Assembly (NCBI GenBank): GCA_021292105.1
Contig: CM037869.1
Coordinates: 28,845,536-28,909,535 of the forward strand
Origin: Anadara kagoshimensis
Lineage: Eukaryota > Mollusca > Bivalvia > Arcoida > Arcidae
Direction: 5' to 3'
Length of the DNA stretch: 64,000 nt
The notes below the pieces were generated by a model. That model saw only the letters and a program-made list of their open reading frames with translations, made no database searches and was not told where the DNA came from. Shown piece by piece: positions 32,735 to 46,020 of this stretch. Both the position numbers and the translations under genes were made by a program. Each line of letters opens with the position of its first letter. Position 1 is the stretch's first letter.

Positions 32735-35700
32735 TATATCCTTCTTGTGTTAAACTTCTGACAGGTCTGTACTGTATATCCTTCTTGTGTTAAACTTATG
32801 ACAGGTCTGTACTGTATTCCTTCTGTGTTAAACTTCTGACAGGTCTGTACTGTATATCCTTCTTGTGTTTAAACTTCTGACAGGTCTGTACTGATATCCT
32901 TCTTGTGTTAAACTTCTGACAGGTCTGTATGTATATCCTTCTTGTGTTAAACTTCTGGACAGGTCTGTACTGTATATCCTTCTTGTGTTTAACTTCTGAC
33001 ATGTCTGTACTGTATCCTCTTGTGTTAAACTTCTAACAGGTCTGTACTGTATATCCTTCTTGTGTTAAACTTCTGACAGGTCTGTACTGTATACTTCTTG
33101 TGTTAAACTTCTGGACAGGTCTGTACTGTATATCCTTCTTGTGTTAAAACTTCTGACAGGTCTCTACTGTATATCCTTCTTGTGTTAAACTTCTGACAGG
33201 TCTGTACTGTATATCCTTCTTGTATTAAACTTCTAACAGGTCTGACTGTATATCCTTCTTGTGTTAAACTTCTAACAGGTCTGTACTGTATATCCTTCTG
33301 GTGTTAAACTTCTAACAGGTCTGTACTGTATATCCTTCTTGTGTTAAACTTCTAACAGGTCTGTACTGTTATATCTTCTTGTTCTGTTAAACTTCTGACA
33401 GGTCTCTACTGTATATCCTTCTTGTGTTAAACTTCTGACAGGTCTGTACTGTATATCCTTCTTGTGTTAAACTTCTGACAGGTCTCTACTGTATATCCTT
33501 CTTGTGTTAAACTTCTGACAGGTCTGTACTGTATATCCTTCTTGTATTAAACTTCTAACAGGTCTGTACTGTATATCCTTCTTGTGTTAAACTTCTAACA
33601 GGTCTGTACTGTATATCCTTCTTGTGTTAAACTTCTAACAGGTCTGTACTGTATATCCTTCTTGTGTTAAACTTCTGACAGGTCTGTACTGTATATCCTT
33701 CTTGTGTTAAACTTCTGACATGTCTCTACTGTATATCCTTCTTGTGTTAAACTTCTAACAGGTCTGTACTGTATATCCTTCTTGTGTTAAACTTCTAACA
33801 GGTCTGTACTGTATATCCTTCTTGTGTTAAACTTCTGACAGGTCTGTACTGTATATCCTTCTTGTGTTTAACTTCTAACAGGTCTGTACTGTATATCCTT
33901 CTTGTGTTAAACTTTTAACAGGTCTGTACTGTATATCCTTCTTGTGTTAAACTTCTAACAGGTCTGTACTGTATATCCTTCTTGTGTTAAACTTCTGACA
34001 GGTCTGTACTGTATATCCTTCTTGTGTTAAACTTCTGACATGTCTCTACTGTATATCCTTCTTGTGTTAAACTTCTAACAGGTCTGTACTGTATATCCTT
34101 CTTGTGTTAAACTTCTAACAGGTCTGTACTGTATATCCTTCTTGTGTTAAACTTCTAACAGGTCTGTACTGTATATCCTTCTTGTGTTAAACTTCTGACA
34201 TGTCTGTACTGTATATCCTTCTTGTGTTAAACTTCTGACAGGTCTGTACTGTATATCCTTCTTGTGTTAAACTTCTGACAGGTCTCTACTGTATATCCTT
34301 CTTGTGTTAAACTTATGACATGTCTGTACTGTATATCCTTCTTGTGTTAAACTTCTGACAGGTCTGTACTGTATATCCTTCTTGTGTTAAACTTATGACA
34401 TGTCTGTACTGTATATCCTTCTTGTGTTAAACTTATGACATGTCTGTACTGTATATCCTTCTTGTGTTAAACTTCTGACATGTCTGTACTGTATATCCTT
34501 CTTGTGTTAAACTTATGACAGGTCTGTACTGTATATCCTTCTTGTGTAAACTTCTGACAGGTCTGTACTGTATCCTTCTTGTGTTAAACTTCTGACAGGT
34601 CTCTACTGTATATCCTTCTTGTGTTAAACTTCTGACAGGTCTGTACTGTATATCCTTCTTGTGTTAAACTTCTGACAGGTCTGTACTGTATATCCTTCTT
34701 GTGTTAAACTTCTGACAGGTCTCTACTGTATATCCTTCTTGTTTTAAACTTCTGACAGGTCTGTACTGTATATCCTTCTTGTGTTAAACTTCTGACAGGT
34801 CTCTACTGTATATCCTTCTTGTGTTAAACTTCTGACAGGTCTCTACTGTATATCCTTCTTGTGTTAAACTTCTGACAGGTCTGTACTGTATATCCTTCTT
34901 GTGTTAAACTTCTGACAGGTCTGTACTGTATATCCTTCTTGTGTTAAACTTCTGACAGGTCTCTACTGTATATCCTTTGTGTTAAACTTCTGACAGGTCT
35001 GTACTGTATATCCTTCTTGTGTTAAACTTCTGACAGGTCTGTACTGTATATCCTTCTTGTGTTAAACTTCTGACAGGTCTCTACTGTATATCCTTCTTGT
35101 GTTAAACTTCTGACAGGTCTGTACTGTATATCCTTCTTGTGTTAAACTTCTGACAGGTCTGTACTGTATATCCTTCTTGTGTTAAACTTCTAACAGGTCT
35201 CTACTGTATATCCTTCTTGTGTTAAACTTCTGACAGGTCTGTACTGTATATCCTTCTTGTGTTAAACTTCTGACAGGTCTGTACTGTATATCCTTCTTGT
35301 GTTAAACTTCTGACAGGTCTCTACTGTATATCCTTCTTGTGTTAAACTTCTGACAGGTCTGTACTGTATATCCTTTTGTGTTAAACTTCTGACAGGTCTG
35401 TACTGTATATCCTTCTTGTGTTAAACTTCTGACAGGTCTCTACTGTATATCCTTCTTGTGTTAAACTTCTGACAGGTCTGTACTGTATATCCTTTGTGTT
35501 AAACTTCTGACAGGTCTCTACTGTATATCCTTCTTGTGTTAAACTTCTGACAGGTCTGTACTGTATATCCTTCTTGTGTTAAACTTCTGACAGGTCTGTA
35601 CTGTATATCCTTCTTGTGTTAAACTTCTGACAGGTCTCTACTGTATATCCTTCTTGTTTAAACTTCTGACAGGTCTGTACTGTATATCCTTCTTGTGTTA

Positions 35701-38700
35701 AACTTCTAACAGGTCTCTACTGTATATCCTTCTTGTGTTAAACTTCTGACAGGTCTGTACTGTATATCCTTCTTGTGTTAAACTTCTGACAGGTCTGTAC
35801 TGTATATCCTTCTTGTGTTAAACTTCTGACAGGTCTCTACTGTATATCCTTCTTGTGTTAAACTTCTGACAGGTCTGTACTGTATTCCTTCTTGTGTTAA
35901 ACTTCTGACAGGTCTGTACTGTATATCCTTCTTGTGTTAAACTTCTGACAGGTCTGTACTGTATATCCTTCTTGTGTTAAACTTCTGACAGGTCTGTACT
36001 GTATATCCTTCTTGTGTTAAACTTCTGACAGGTCTCTACTGTATATCCTTCTTGTGTTAAACTTCTGACAGGTCTGTACTGTATATCCTTCTTGTGTTAA
36101 ACTTATGACATGTCTGTACTGTATATCCTTCTTGTGTTAAACTTCTGACAGGTCTGTACTGTATATCCTTCTTGTGTTAAACTTCTGACAGGTCTGTACT
36201 GTATATCCTTCTTGTGTTAAACTTCTGACAGGTCTGTACTGTATATCCTTCTTGTGTTAAACTTCTGACAGGTCTCTACTGTATATCCTTCTTGTGTTAA
36301 ACTTCTGACATGTCTGTACTGTATATCCTTCTTGTGTTAAACTTCTAACAGGTCTGTACTGTATATCCTTCTTGTGTTAAACTTCTGACATGTCTGTACT
36401 GTGTATCCTTCTTGTGTTAAACTTCTGACAGGTCTGTACTGTATATCCTTCTTGTGTTAAACTTCTGACAGGTCTGTACTGTATATCCTTCTTGTGTTAA
36501 ACTTCTGACATGTCTGTACTGTGTATCCTTCTTGTGTTAAACTTATGACAGGTCTGTACTGTATATCCTTCTTGTGTTAAACTTCTGACAGGTCTGTACT
36601 GTATATCCTTCTTGTGTTAAACTTCTGACAGGTCTGTACTGTATATCCTTCTTGTGTTAAACTTCTGACAGGTCTGTACTGTATATCCTTCTTGTGTTAA
36701 ACTTCTGACAGGTCTCTACTGTATATCCTTCTTGTGTTAAACTTCTGACAGGTCTCTACTGTATATCCTTCTTGTGTTAAACTTCTGACATGTCTGTACT
36801 GTATATCCTTCTTGTGTTAAACTTCTGACATGTCTGTACTGTATATCCTTCTTGTGTTAAACTTCTGACAGTCTGTACTGTATATCCTTCTTGTGTTAAA
36901 CTTCTAACAGGTCTCTACTGTATATCCTTCTTGTGTTAAACTTCTGACAGGTCTCTACTGTATATCCTTCTTGTGTTAAACTTCTGACAGGTCTGTACTG
37001 TATATCCTTCTTGTGTTAAACTTCTGACAGGTCTGTACTGTATATCCTTCTTGTTTAAACTTCTGACAGGTCTGTACTGTATATCCTTCTTGTGTTAAAC
37101 TTCTACAGGTCTGTACTGTATATCCTTCTTGTGTTAAACTTCTGACAGGTCTACTGTATATCCTTCTTGTGTTAAACTTCTGACAGGTCTGTACTGTATA
37201 TCCTTCTTGTGTTAAACTTCTAACAGGTCTGTACTGTATATCCTTCTTGTGTTAAACTTCTAACAGGTCTGTACTGTATATCCTTCTTGTGTTAAACTTC
37301 TGACAGGTCTGTACTGTATATCCTTCTTGTGTTAAACTTCTGACAGGTCTGTACTGTATCCTTCTTGTGTTAAACTTCTGACAGGTCTACTGTGTATCCT
37401 TCTTGTTTAAACTTCTGACAGGTCTGTACTGTATATCCTTCTTGTATTAACTTCTAACAGGTCTGTACTGTATATCCTTCTTGTGTTAAACTTCTGACAG
37501 GTCTCTACTGTATATCCTTCTTGTGTTAAACTTCTGACATCTGTACTGTGTATCCTTCTTGTGTTAAACTTCTGACAGGTCTCTACTGTGTATCCTTCTT
37601 GTTTTAAACTTCTAACAGGTCTGTACTGTATATCCTTCTTGTGTTAAACTTCTAACAGGTCTGTACTGTATATCCTTCTTGTGTTAAACTTCTAACAGGT
37701 CTGTACTGTATATCCTTCTTGTGTTAAACTTCTGACAGGTCTCTACTGTATATCCTTCTTGTGTTAAACTTCTGACATGTCTGTACTGTGTATCCTTCTT
37801 GTGTTAAACTTCTGACAGGTCTCTACTGTGTATCCTTCTTGTTTTAAACTTCTAACAGGTCTGTACTGTATATCCTTCTTGTGTTAAACTTCTAACAGGT
37901 CTCTACTGTATATCCTTCTTGTGTTAAACTTATGACATGTCTGTACTGTATATCCTTCTTGTGTTAAACTTCTGACAGGTCTGTACTGTATATCCTTCTT
38001 GTGTTAAACTTCTAACAGGTCTCTACTGTATATCCTTCTTGTTTTAAACTTCTAACAGGTCTGTACTGTATATCCTTCTTGTTTTAAACTTCTAACAGGT
38101 CTCTACTGTATATCCTTCTTGTTTTAAACTTCTAACAGGTCTGTACTGTATATCCTTCTTGTTTTAAACTTCTAACAGGTCTCTACTGTATATCCTTCTT
38201 GTGTTAAACTTCTAACAGGTCTGTACTGTATATCCTTCTTGTGTTAAACTTCTGACAGGTCTGTACTGTATATCCTTCTTGTGTTAAACTTCTGACATGT
38301 CTGTACTGTATATCCTTCTTGTGTTAAACTTCTAACAGGTCTTACTGTATATCCTTCTTGTGTTAAACTTCTACAGGTCTGTACTGTATATCCTTCTTGT
38401 GTTAAACTTCTGACAGGTCTGTACTGTATATCCTTCTTGTGTTAAACTTCTGACAGGTCTGTACTGTATATCCTTCTTGTGTTAAACTTCTAACAGGTCT
38501 GTACTGTATATCCTTCTTGTGTTAAACTTCTGACAGGTCTGTACTGTATATCCTTCTTGTGTTAAACTTCTAACAGGTCTGTACTGTATATCCTTCTTGT
38601 GTTAAACTTATGACATGTCTGTACTGTATATCCTTCTTGTGTTAAACTTCTGACAGGTCTGTACTGTATATCCTTCTTGTGTTAAACTTCTAACAGGTCT

Positions 38701-41700
38701 CTACTGTATATCCTTCTTGTGTTAAACTTCTAACAGGTCTGTACTGTATATCCTTCTTGTGTTAAACTTCTGACAGGTCTGTACTGTATATCCTTCTTGT
38801 GTTAAACTTCTGACAGGTCTCTACTGTATATCCTTCTTGTGTTAAACTTCTGACAGGTCTGTACTGTATATCCTTCTTGTATTAAACTTCTACAGGTCTG
38901 TACTGTATATCCTTCTTGTGTTAAACTTCTAACAGGTCTGTACTGTATATCCTTCTTGTGTTAAACTTCTAACAGGTCTGTACTGTATATCCTTCTTGTG
39001 TTAAACTTCTGACAGGTCTGTACTGTATATCCTTCTTGTGTTAAACTTCTGACAGTCTCTACTGTATATCCTTCTTGTGTTAAACTTCTAACAGGTCTGT
39101 ACTGTATATCCTTCTTGTGTTAAACTTCTAACAGGTCTGTACTGTATATCCTTTTGTGTTAAACTTCTGACAGGTCTGTACTGTATATCCTTCTTGTGTT
39201 AACTTCTAACAGGTCTGTACTGTATATCCTTCTTGTGTTAAACTTTAACAGGTCTGTACTGTATATCCTTCTTGTGTTAAACTTCTAACAGGTCTGTACT
39301 GTATATCCTTCTTGTGTTAAACTTCTGACAGGTCTGTACTGTATATCCTTCTTGTGTTAAACTTCTGACATGTCTCTACTGTATATCCTTCTTGTGTTAA
39401 ACTTCTAACAGGTCTGTACTGTATATCCTTCTTGTGTTAAACTTCTAACAGGTCTGTACTGTATATCCTTCTTGTGTTAAACTTCTAACAGGTCTGTACT
39501 GTATATCCTTCTTGTGTTAAACTTGTGACATGTCTGTACTGTATATCCTTCTTGTGTTAAACTTCTGACAGGTCTGTACTGTATATCCTTCTTGTGTTAA
39601 ACTTCTGACAGGTCTCTACTGTATATCCTTCTTGTGTTAAACTTATGACATGTCTGTACTGTATATCCTTCTTGTGTTAAACTTCTGACAGGTCTGTACT
39701 GTATATCCTTCTTGTGTTAAACTTATGACATGTCTGTACTGTATATCCTTCTTGTGTTAAACTTATGACATGTCTGTACTGTATATCCTTCTTGTGTTAA
39801 ACTTCTGACAGGTCTGTACTGTATATCCTTCTTGTGTTAAACTTCTGACAGTCTGTACTGTATATCCTTCTTGTGTTAAACTTATGACATGTCTGTACTG
39901 TATATCCTTCTTGTGTTAAACTTCTGACAGGTCTGTACTGTGTATCCTTCTTGTGTTAAACTTATGACTGGTCTGTACTGTATATCCTTCTTGTGTTAAA
40001 CTTCTGACAGGTCTTACTGTATATCCTTCTTGTGTTAAACTTCTGACATGTCTGTACTGTATATCCTTCTTGTGTTAACTTCTGACATGTCTGTACTGTA
40101 TATCCTTCTTGTGTTAAACTTCTGACAGGTCTGTACTGTATATCCTTCTTGTGTTAAACTTCTGACAGGTCTGTACTGTATATCCTTCTTGTGTTAAACT
40201 TCTGACAGGTCTGTACTGTATATCCTTCTTGTGTTAAACTTCTGACAGGTCTGTACTGTATATCCTTCTTGTGTTAAACTTCTGACAGGTCTCTACTGTA
40301 TATCCTTCTTGTGTTAAACTTCTGACAGGTCTGTACTGTATATCCTTCTTGTGTTAAACTTCTGACAGGTCTGTACTGTATATCCTTCTTGTGTTAAACT
40401 TCTGACAGGTCTGTACTGTATATCCTTCTTGTGTTAAACTTCTGACAGGTCTACTGTATATCCTTCTTGTGTTAAACTTCTGACAGGTCTCTACTGTTAT
40501 CCTTCTTGTGTTAAACTTCTGACAGGTCTGTACTGTATATCCTTCTTGTGTTAAACTTCTGACAGGTCTCTACTGTATATCCTTCTTGTGTTAAACTTCT
40601 AACAGGTCTGTACTGTATATCCTTCTTGTGTTAAACTTCTGACAGGTCTCTACTGTATATCCTTCTTGTGTTAAACTTCTGACAGGTCTGTACTGTATAT
40701 CCTTCTTGTGTTAAACTTCTGACAGGTCTGTACTGTATATCCTTCTTGTGTTAAACTTCTGACATGTCTCTACTGTATATCCTTCTTGTGTTAAACTTCT
40801 GACAGGTCTGTACTGTATATCCTTCTTGTGTTAAACTTCTGACAGGTCTCTACTGTATATCCTTCTTGTGTTAAACTTCTGACAGGTCTGTACTGTATAT
40901 CCTTCTTGTGTTAAACTTCTGACAGGTCTGTACTGTATATCCTTCTTGTGTTAAACTTCTGACATGTCTCTACTGTATATCCTTCTTGTGTTAACTTCTA
41001 ACAGGTCTGTACTGTATATCCTTCTTGTGTTAAACTTCTGACATGTCTGTACTGTATATCCTTCTTGTGTTAAACTTCTGACAGTCTGTACTGTATATCC
41101 TTCTTGTGTTAAACTTCTGACAGTCTGTACTGTATATCCTTCTTGTGTTAAACTTCTAACAGGTCTGTACTGTATATCCTTCTTGTGTTAAACTTCTGAC
41201 AGGTCTGTACTGTATATCCTTCTTGTGTTAAACTTCTGACAGGTCTGTACTGTATATCCTTCTTGTGTTAAACTTCTGACATGTCTGTACTGTATATCCT
41301 TCTTGTGTTAAACTTCTGACAGGTCTGTACTGTATATCCTTCTTGTGTTAAACTTCTGACAGGTCTGTACTGTATATCCTTCTTGTGTTAAACTTCTGAC
41401 AGGTCTCTACTGTATATCCTTCTTGTGTTAAACTTCTGACAGGTCTGTACTGTATATCCTTCTTGTGTTAAACTTCTGACAGGTCTGTACTGTATATCCT
41501 TCTTGTGTTAAACTTCTAACAGGTCTCTACTGTATATCCTTCTTGTGTTAAACTTCTAACAGGTCTGTACTGTATATCCTTCTTGTTTTAAACTTCTAAC
41601 AGGTCTGTACTGTATATCCTTCTTGTGTTAAACTTATGACATGTCTGTACTGTATATCCTTCTTGTGTTAAACTTCTGACAGGTCTGTACTGTGTATCCT

Positions 41701-42015
41701 TCTTGTGTTAAACTTCTGACAGGTCTGTACTGTATATCCTTCTTGTGTTAAACTTCTAACAGGTCTGTACTGTATATCCTTCTTGTGTTAAACTTCTGAC
41801 AGGTCTGTACTGTATATCCTTCTTGTGTTAAACTTCTGACAGGTCTGTACTGTATATCCTTCTTGTGTTAAACTTCTGACATGTCTGTACTGTATATCCT
41901 TCTTGTGTTAAACTTCTGACAGGTCTGTACTGTATATCCTTCTTGTGTTAAACTTATGACAGGTCTGTACTGTATATCCTTCTTGTGTTAAACTTCTGAC
42001 AGGTCTCTACTGTGT
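32707..42015. repeat. 9.3 kb satellite, 40-bp unit, about 230 copies
   Basis: Head-to-tail array. The common unit can be written tgttaaacttctgacaggtc + tgtactgtatatccttcttg (two halves of 20). Period is 40 bp through most of the array; 36-39 bp and 41-42 bp units are scattered, mostly near the left edge. Recurrent variants are ctgaca/ctaaca/atgaca, aggt/atgt and tctgtac/tctctac. Short open frames inside are repeat translations and not genes. The first 28 bases equal the terminal inverted repeat of the adjacent MITE. The count is length divided by period. Confidence 0.95.
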
Positions 42016-42184
42016 ATTTATCAGTCGTGACTTGCTATCTCACATTTCGTGATTCATATCCAACTAGTGTGTCACAAAGTGAAGGTACGTCATAACACTG
42101 ATGTGCCGTGGATCAATTCTATGACTATCATTTTCAGAGATTACGATTAGCAGGGGCCCAGTAGCCTATGACAAATAAGCCTGG

Positions 42185-42438
42185 TCCCGGTTTCACAATC
42201 ACTCCTTAGCTAAGATTTTCCTTAATGTAAATATTGCAAAATTTCAAATCGATACAATTTTGTTAATTTTCAAGATATTGAGGAATTTAAGGTGTCATTT
42301 TTAAGATTACTTCCTGATAAGAACATTTGCATTTGGTTTTGGCAAAATATTCATCAGTAGTTCCAAAAAGAGATTACAAAAAATTGCTAAGTTTAAGTTA
42401 AGGAAAATCTTAGCTAAGGAATGATTGTGAAACTGGGG
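42185..42438. mobile_element. MITE 'cccggtttcacaatca'
   Basis: Left 'cggtttcacaatcactcctt' then 'agctaagattttccttaa'; right 'ttaaggaaaatcttagctaa' then 'ggaatgattgtgaaactggg'. Inverted arms of about 40 bp, total about 250 bp, no coding. Confidence 0.75.
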
Positions 42439-42721
42439 CCTGGCCCCTAAATCTTTACACATTAGGCTATTTATTACTTCTACAAGTTTTTTTATTTAGT
42501 GAGCTGGGCCCCCAACTCAAAATAGTTAAGATTCATCCATGATTTTGTGTTGACCAGTATACTTATATTGGACCAACGTTATCAAGTTGTCATGTATAGG
42601 GTCAACACTTTATGTAGTCTAGCTAGAAAGTCCAGATGGATGTCATACAGTTCATTTTAAACAAGTGTGGAAAAGGGCCGGGGTAGTGGTAGTAGGAGAC
42701 CTACCCCTTCGGTACATGTAG

Positions 42722-43035
42722 CGGGCAGGTTAGTTGGTAGAGTGCTTGTTCCGTAAGTCAAGGAGGTCGAGGGTTTAGTCTCTGGTCAGGTCTGACCCAA
42801 GAATTGAAAAAGTGTAGTGACTGTTCGCTCGGCATTAAAAATGAATGCAGGTCTTTCGGACAAACCTGAAAACCCGAGGCCCCTTGTCACGGTAGGCGTG
42901 GCAAGATAAAGAACCTTCACTGTATAATGCCACCACCGCAAAGCACAGATATTTCTGCATCTAAACCTATAGCTGGTGACGTCTCGATATAAGTGAAATA
43001 TTATTGACTTAAAAGTTAAACCCCATTAATCAATG
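42722..43035 (+). mobile_element. SINE family 1
   Basis: tRNA-like head 'ggttagttggtagagtgctt' with a decayed B box 'gagggtttagtctc', body 'aaacccgaggccccttgtca', tail 'gatataagtgaaatattatt'. Confidence 0.72.
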
Positions 43036-43489
43036 ATCAATCAAACTTAGGACCGGGATTCAAACAGAAAGACTTTCCACTGATGAGCTTGATTTATCAA
43101 CCCAACTGGATCACCCAGACCACTTTCATCCATTTATCGACCAAATTAAATCAAAACACTGGTATCCCTCTGATGGATCAACTTCAAAAGGTTGAACAAA
43201 CTCCTTTAATATAACGCAAAAAAGCGTCGGTCTGGATCTGGGGTGCACAATTACACCTGGACAGATAAAAAGGACGACAATACAAGTTACCGACGGCGAC
43301 AAATTTCGACAGCACATACAGTTGATAGACGATACTATGAACTCGCCGACACTCATAGCCACCAGCGTCAATATTATTTTTATTTTTTTTTAAAATAAGC
43401 TAAACTGATTATAGTTCTTTGACTGGTTTAGATCCACTTTGAATGCGAGGTAAAAAGGATGCTCGACAGTGTTCAAGATGCAGGAAATT

Positions 43490-43615
43490 GCACCATTTGT
43501 ACTGAAAAAAGCGAAATTTTTATGGGGGAGCATGCCCCCAGACCCCCCTAGTAGGTCGCGCCTTTGGCGCATACTTGTGCCCCCCCATTCACCAAGACTC
43601 TGGATCCGCCCCTGA
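43490..43615 (-). repeat. 'ggggcggatcca' repeat fragment
   Basis: Reads reversed 'caggggcggatccagagtct', then GC-rich 'ggcgcgacctactaggg' and 'tgggggcatgc'. The same style is seen at 57069-57327. Such ends are common on invertebrate transposon fragments. Confidence 0.5.
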
Positions 43616-43707
43616 ATCTTCTTTATGGCACTTCCTAATCCCGTTTTCATCTTCCTTTGCAGACATGCGGTTGGTTTGGTGATATTATGGTTTCACTGTC
43701 CAACAAG

Positions 43708-43840
43708 AGTTGAGTTGACTAATGATGTTTAACGTCCCAGTCAAGAATCCACGTATTTCATTTATATCGAGACGTCGCCAGCTATAGGCGAAGGTGCAGA
43801 AATTTTGCCCATGCATTGCGCTGACGGCATCTTTATGCAG
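43708..43840 (-). repeat. SINE family 1 tail, reversed
   Basis: Reads reversed 'gcctatagctggcgacgtct', 'cgatataaatgaaatacgtg', 'gactgggacgttaaacat'. It sits head to head with the next copy. Confidence 0.6.
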
Positions 43841-44139
43841 CAGGATGGGAGGTTATGGGTTCGAACGTCGACTGTGTCTGACTAAGACTTGTAGTGTGTA
43901 GTGACTGTTCTTTTGCCAAGCACTTGGCATTACAACATAAAGTAACGGTTCTTTTAGATGGGAACTTAAAATAAACAAGGTCCCGTGTCACAGTAGGCGT
44001 AGCACGATAAAGAACCCTGCTGTATAATGCCATCATCGCAGTGCACATGCAAAATTTCTTCACCTTCGCCTATAGCTGGTGACGTCTCGATATAAGTGAA
44101 ACATTCTTGACTGGGACGTTAAACACCATTGCTCTACGC
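43841..44139 (+). repeat. SINE family 1, lacking the A box
   Basis: From 'gatgggaggttatgggttcg' through 'gtgtctgactaagacttg' to 'gacgttaaacaccattgctc'. The tRNA-like head is cut by the junction with the reversed piece. Confidence 0.68.
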
Positions 44140-44931
44140 AACTTTTTCCTATTATTTTGACAATAAAAACAACTTTTCTAAACCAACATGACTAAACTAA
44201 ATGATGCTAGTTAACGAAAAGTTGAGTGATCGAACATCCGAAAAGACCAAGAGGTAGATTACAGCAAGCTCAAAACAGCGGCCAACATTCGTATCTCTTT
44301 CGCGACAAACGGAGCTAGGAGGTGGGCGCTGTTTCGGAGCTTGAGATTGCAGGTGCCGAAAATTACGAGATGTGGAGATGAGCCGCTCATTCGACACTAG
44401 GTATTTCACTTAAGACAGATCTGTAGTGTCTAGATATCATTACAATAATCAGTGTCAGTCCGCAAAGTAAACCTACTCGATTTGGTAGGACTTCCTTTTG
44501 TAAACCTCCCCCATTCTCTGTAAAAAAAAATTCACAAGAATATTCAAAAGACTTTGTCAGTCGGAAATGTAATTTTAGTGGGAGTCACAAATGGAAGTCT
44601 TTCCCCCGATTTGGTGTGTTTGCGTCTAGTGCATTGATGCATCATCTTTTGGTAAAATTATATAATATATAAAACACTAAGAAAACTTAAATATTAAACT
44701 TTTATTATACAAGTATTGTAATCGTTGGTATTTATTATAAAATATTAATTAATTAATAAATTTATTTTACAAATTCAGCTCTATGACATTAATTAAAATA
44801 TTAATTAAAATGACATATAACAATAAATATATTTTTAACCATAAAAATACAAATTCAAGAAAAATAACTGTAATGCATGCATTTAATAAAAATGGAGCTA
44901 TTTTTTTAATTCGTACTTTATACTCAGTAGG

Positions 44932-45147
44932 GGCCTCGGTGGCCGAATGGCACGCACCACAGTGGATCTCACTGCTAGGGATAACACCAGGACAGATCCT
45001 TGCGTGAGAAAGCTTGTCAGTACGCTTGCCAAAGGTCGGTGATTTTCTCCAGAGAATCTGGTTTCCCACACCATCCCTGAACTGACCGTCTTGACATAAA
45101 AGAATCTTGATAGGGGCGTAAAATTCCATAACTTCACTCAACTCAAA
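44932..45147 (+). mobile_element. SINE family 2
   Basis: Best family-2 copy here. Head 'ggcctcggtggccgaatggc' resembles Leu/Ser tRNA. Body 'gacagatccttgcgtgagaa', 'acaccatccctgaactgacc', and tail 'aaaagaatcttgataggggc' then 'gtaaaattccataacttcac'. Confidence 0.72.
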
Positions 45148-45326
45148 CTCAGTCTGTCGTTGACATTGACTCAAACTCAAAACATATAGTCAAACGCGAT
45201 AGAAGCGAATAAAAATCATTAACACTCAACACAATCAAACATTATATACATGTAATTTACGAGACAAAACGTCTTGTATTGAAGATACCATAAATGTATT
45301 TCGTCATCAACGTTATAGAACACTAA

Positions 45327-45898
45327 TGGCCTGTCGAAAGTGAAACATCGAGCTTATAAAAAGGAGTCGACATTCGACTGCCTGGTGGCCAATAGAGTAA
45401 AAGCTAGTGGGCAAAAAACTAGAGAGATAGAAATTGGCAACTATCGATACATAGCTTACTAGAAGCTGGAATGAGCTGTCTAGCAGGGGAAACACAAAGA
45501 GCAAATTGTGTTCCGGTTTTGTATTTTGAAACCTTCTGCGGTCGAAAAAACGGGATTACTTTTTGTCAAGTGTCCGAACCCGGGAAAAATCAAACACATT
45601 CAGTGTCGTATTTTAACTGTAAAATTTGCATTTATGGGTGAAAACGCGATATACGCACATGTTTCATGAAGTTAAAATTCCCGGTATGTATGATAAAATC
45701 TTAGATGACATTTCATACTTATAAAAATTCTCAATAAAATGTAAAAACTGTCGGCAAGACGACTATTTAATTTTGTCATGTGTGCCCTTTTTTTGGCTAT
45801 TTTTTTACCATTTCTGCGCGTGCAAATTGAATCAATGCGTAGACCGGGTTGGCGTTTCCCCTGTAGTGTTTAACTTTCGATAGGTCTGTACTGTATAT
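45327..45898. mobile_element. MITE family A, enlarged or disrupted copy
   Basis: Left 'ggcctgtcgaaagtgaaaca' and right 'tagtgtttaactttcgatag' then 'gtctgtactg'. At 570 bp it is over twice the usual length, so it has probably been interrupted at about 45500-45850. Confidence 0.5.
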
Positions 45899-46020
45899 AT
45901 GTAGATAGGTTACCTTAAGTTGCTGAATCGAAGTTTTGATGCAACACTATTTAATATTAATGATATGTATAACATACCTGTATACAAATAGTGTGTGTTT
46001 AATTAATACTGTTCAAGATG

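Larger units (their letters stand above)
42016..45999. other. Non-coding, SINE- and MITE-rich
   Basis: Between the satellite and the PPxY-protein gene. Holds the repeats listed separately. A minus-strand frame at 43126-43371 (81 residues) is less AT-rich than the surroundings but matches no family I recognise and has no clear splice context. Confidence 0.45.

Noticed and set aside
32796..33002. 68-residue open frame with repeats
   Set aside because: It is the satellite translated in a frame kept open by indels; there is no start context or family.
32707..42015. CRISPR-like regular array
   Set aside because: There are no unique spacers: the whole 40-bp unit repeats. The context is a eukaryotic genome with introns and no cas genes.
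44767..45180. 137-residue open frame on the minus strand
   Set aside because: It runs across a family-2 SINE in reverse, with no splice context and no recognisable family.
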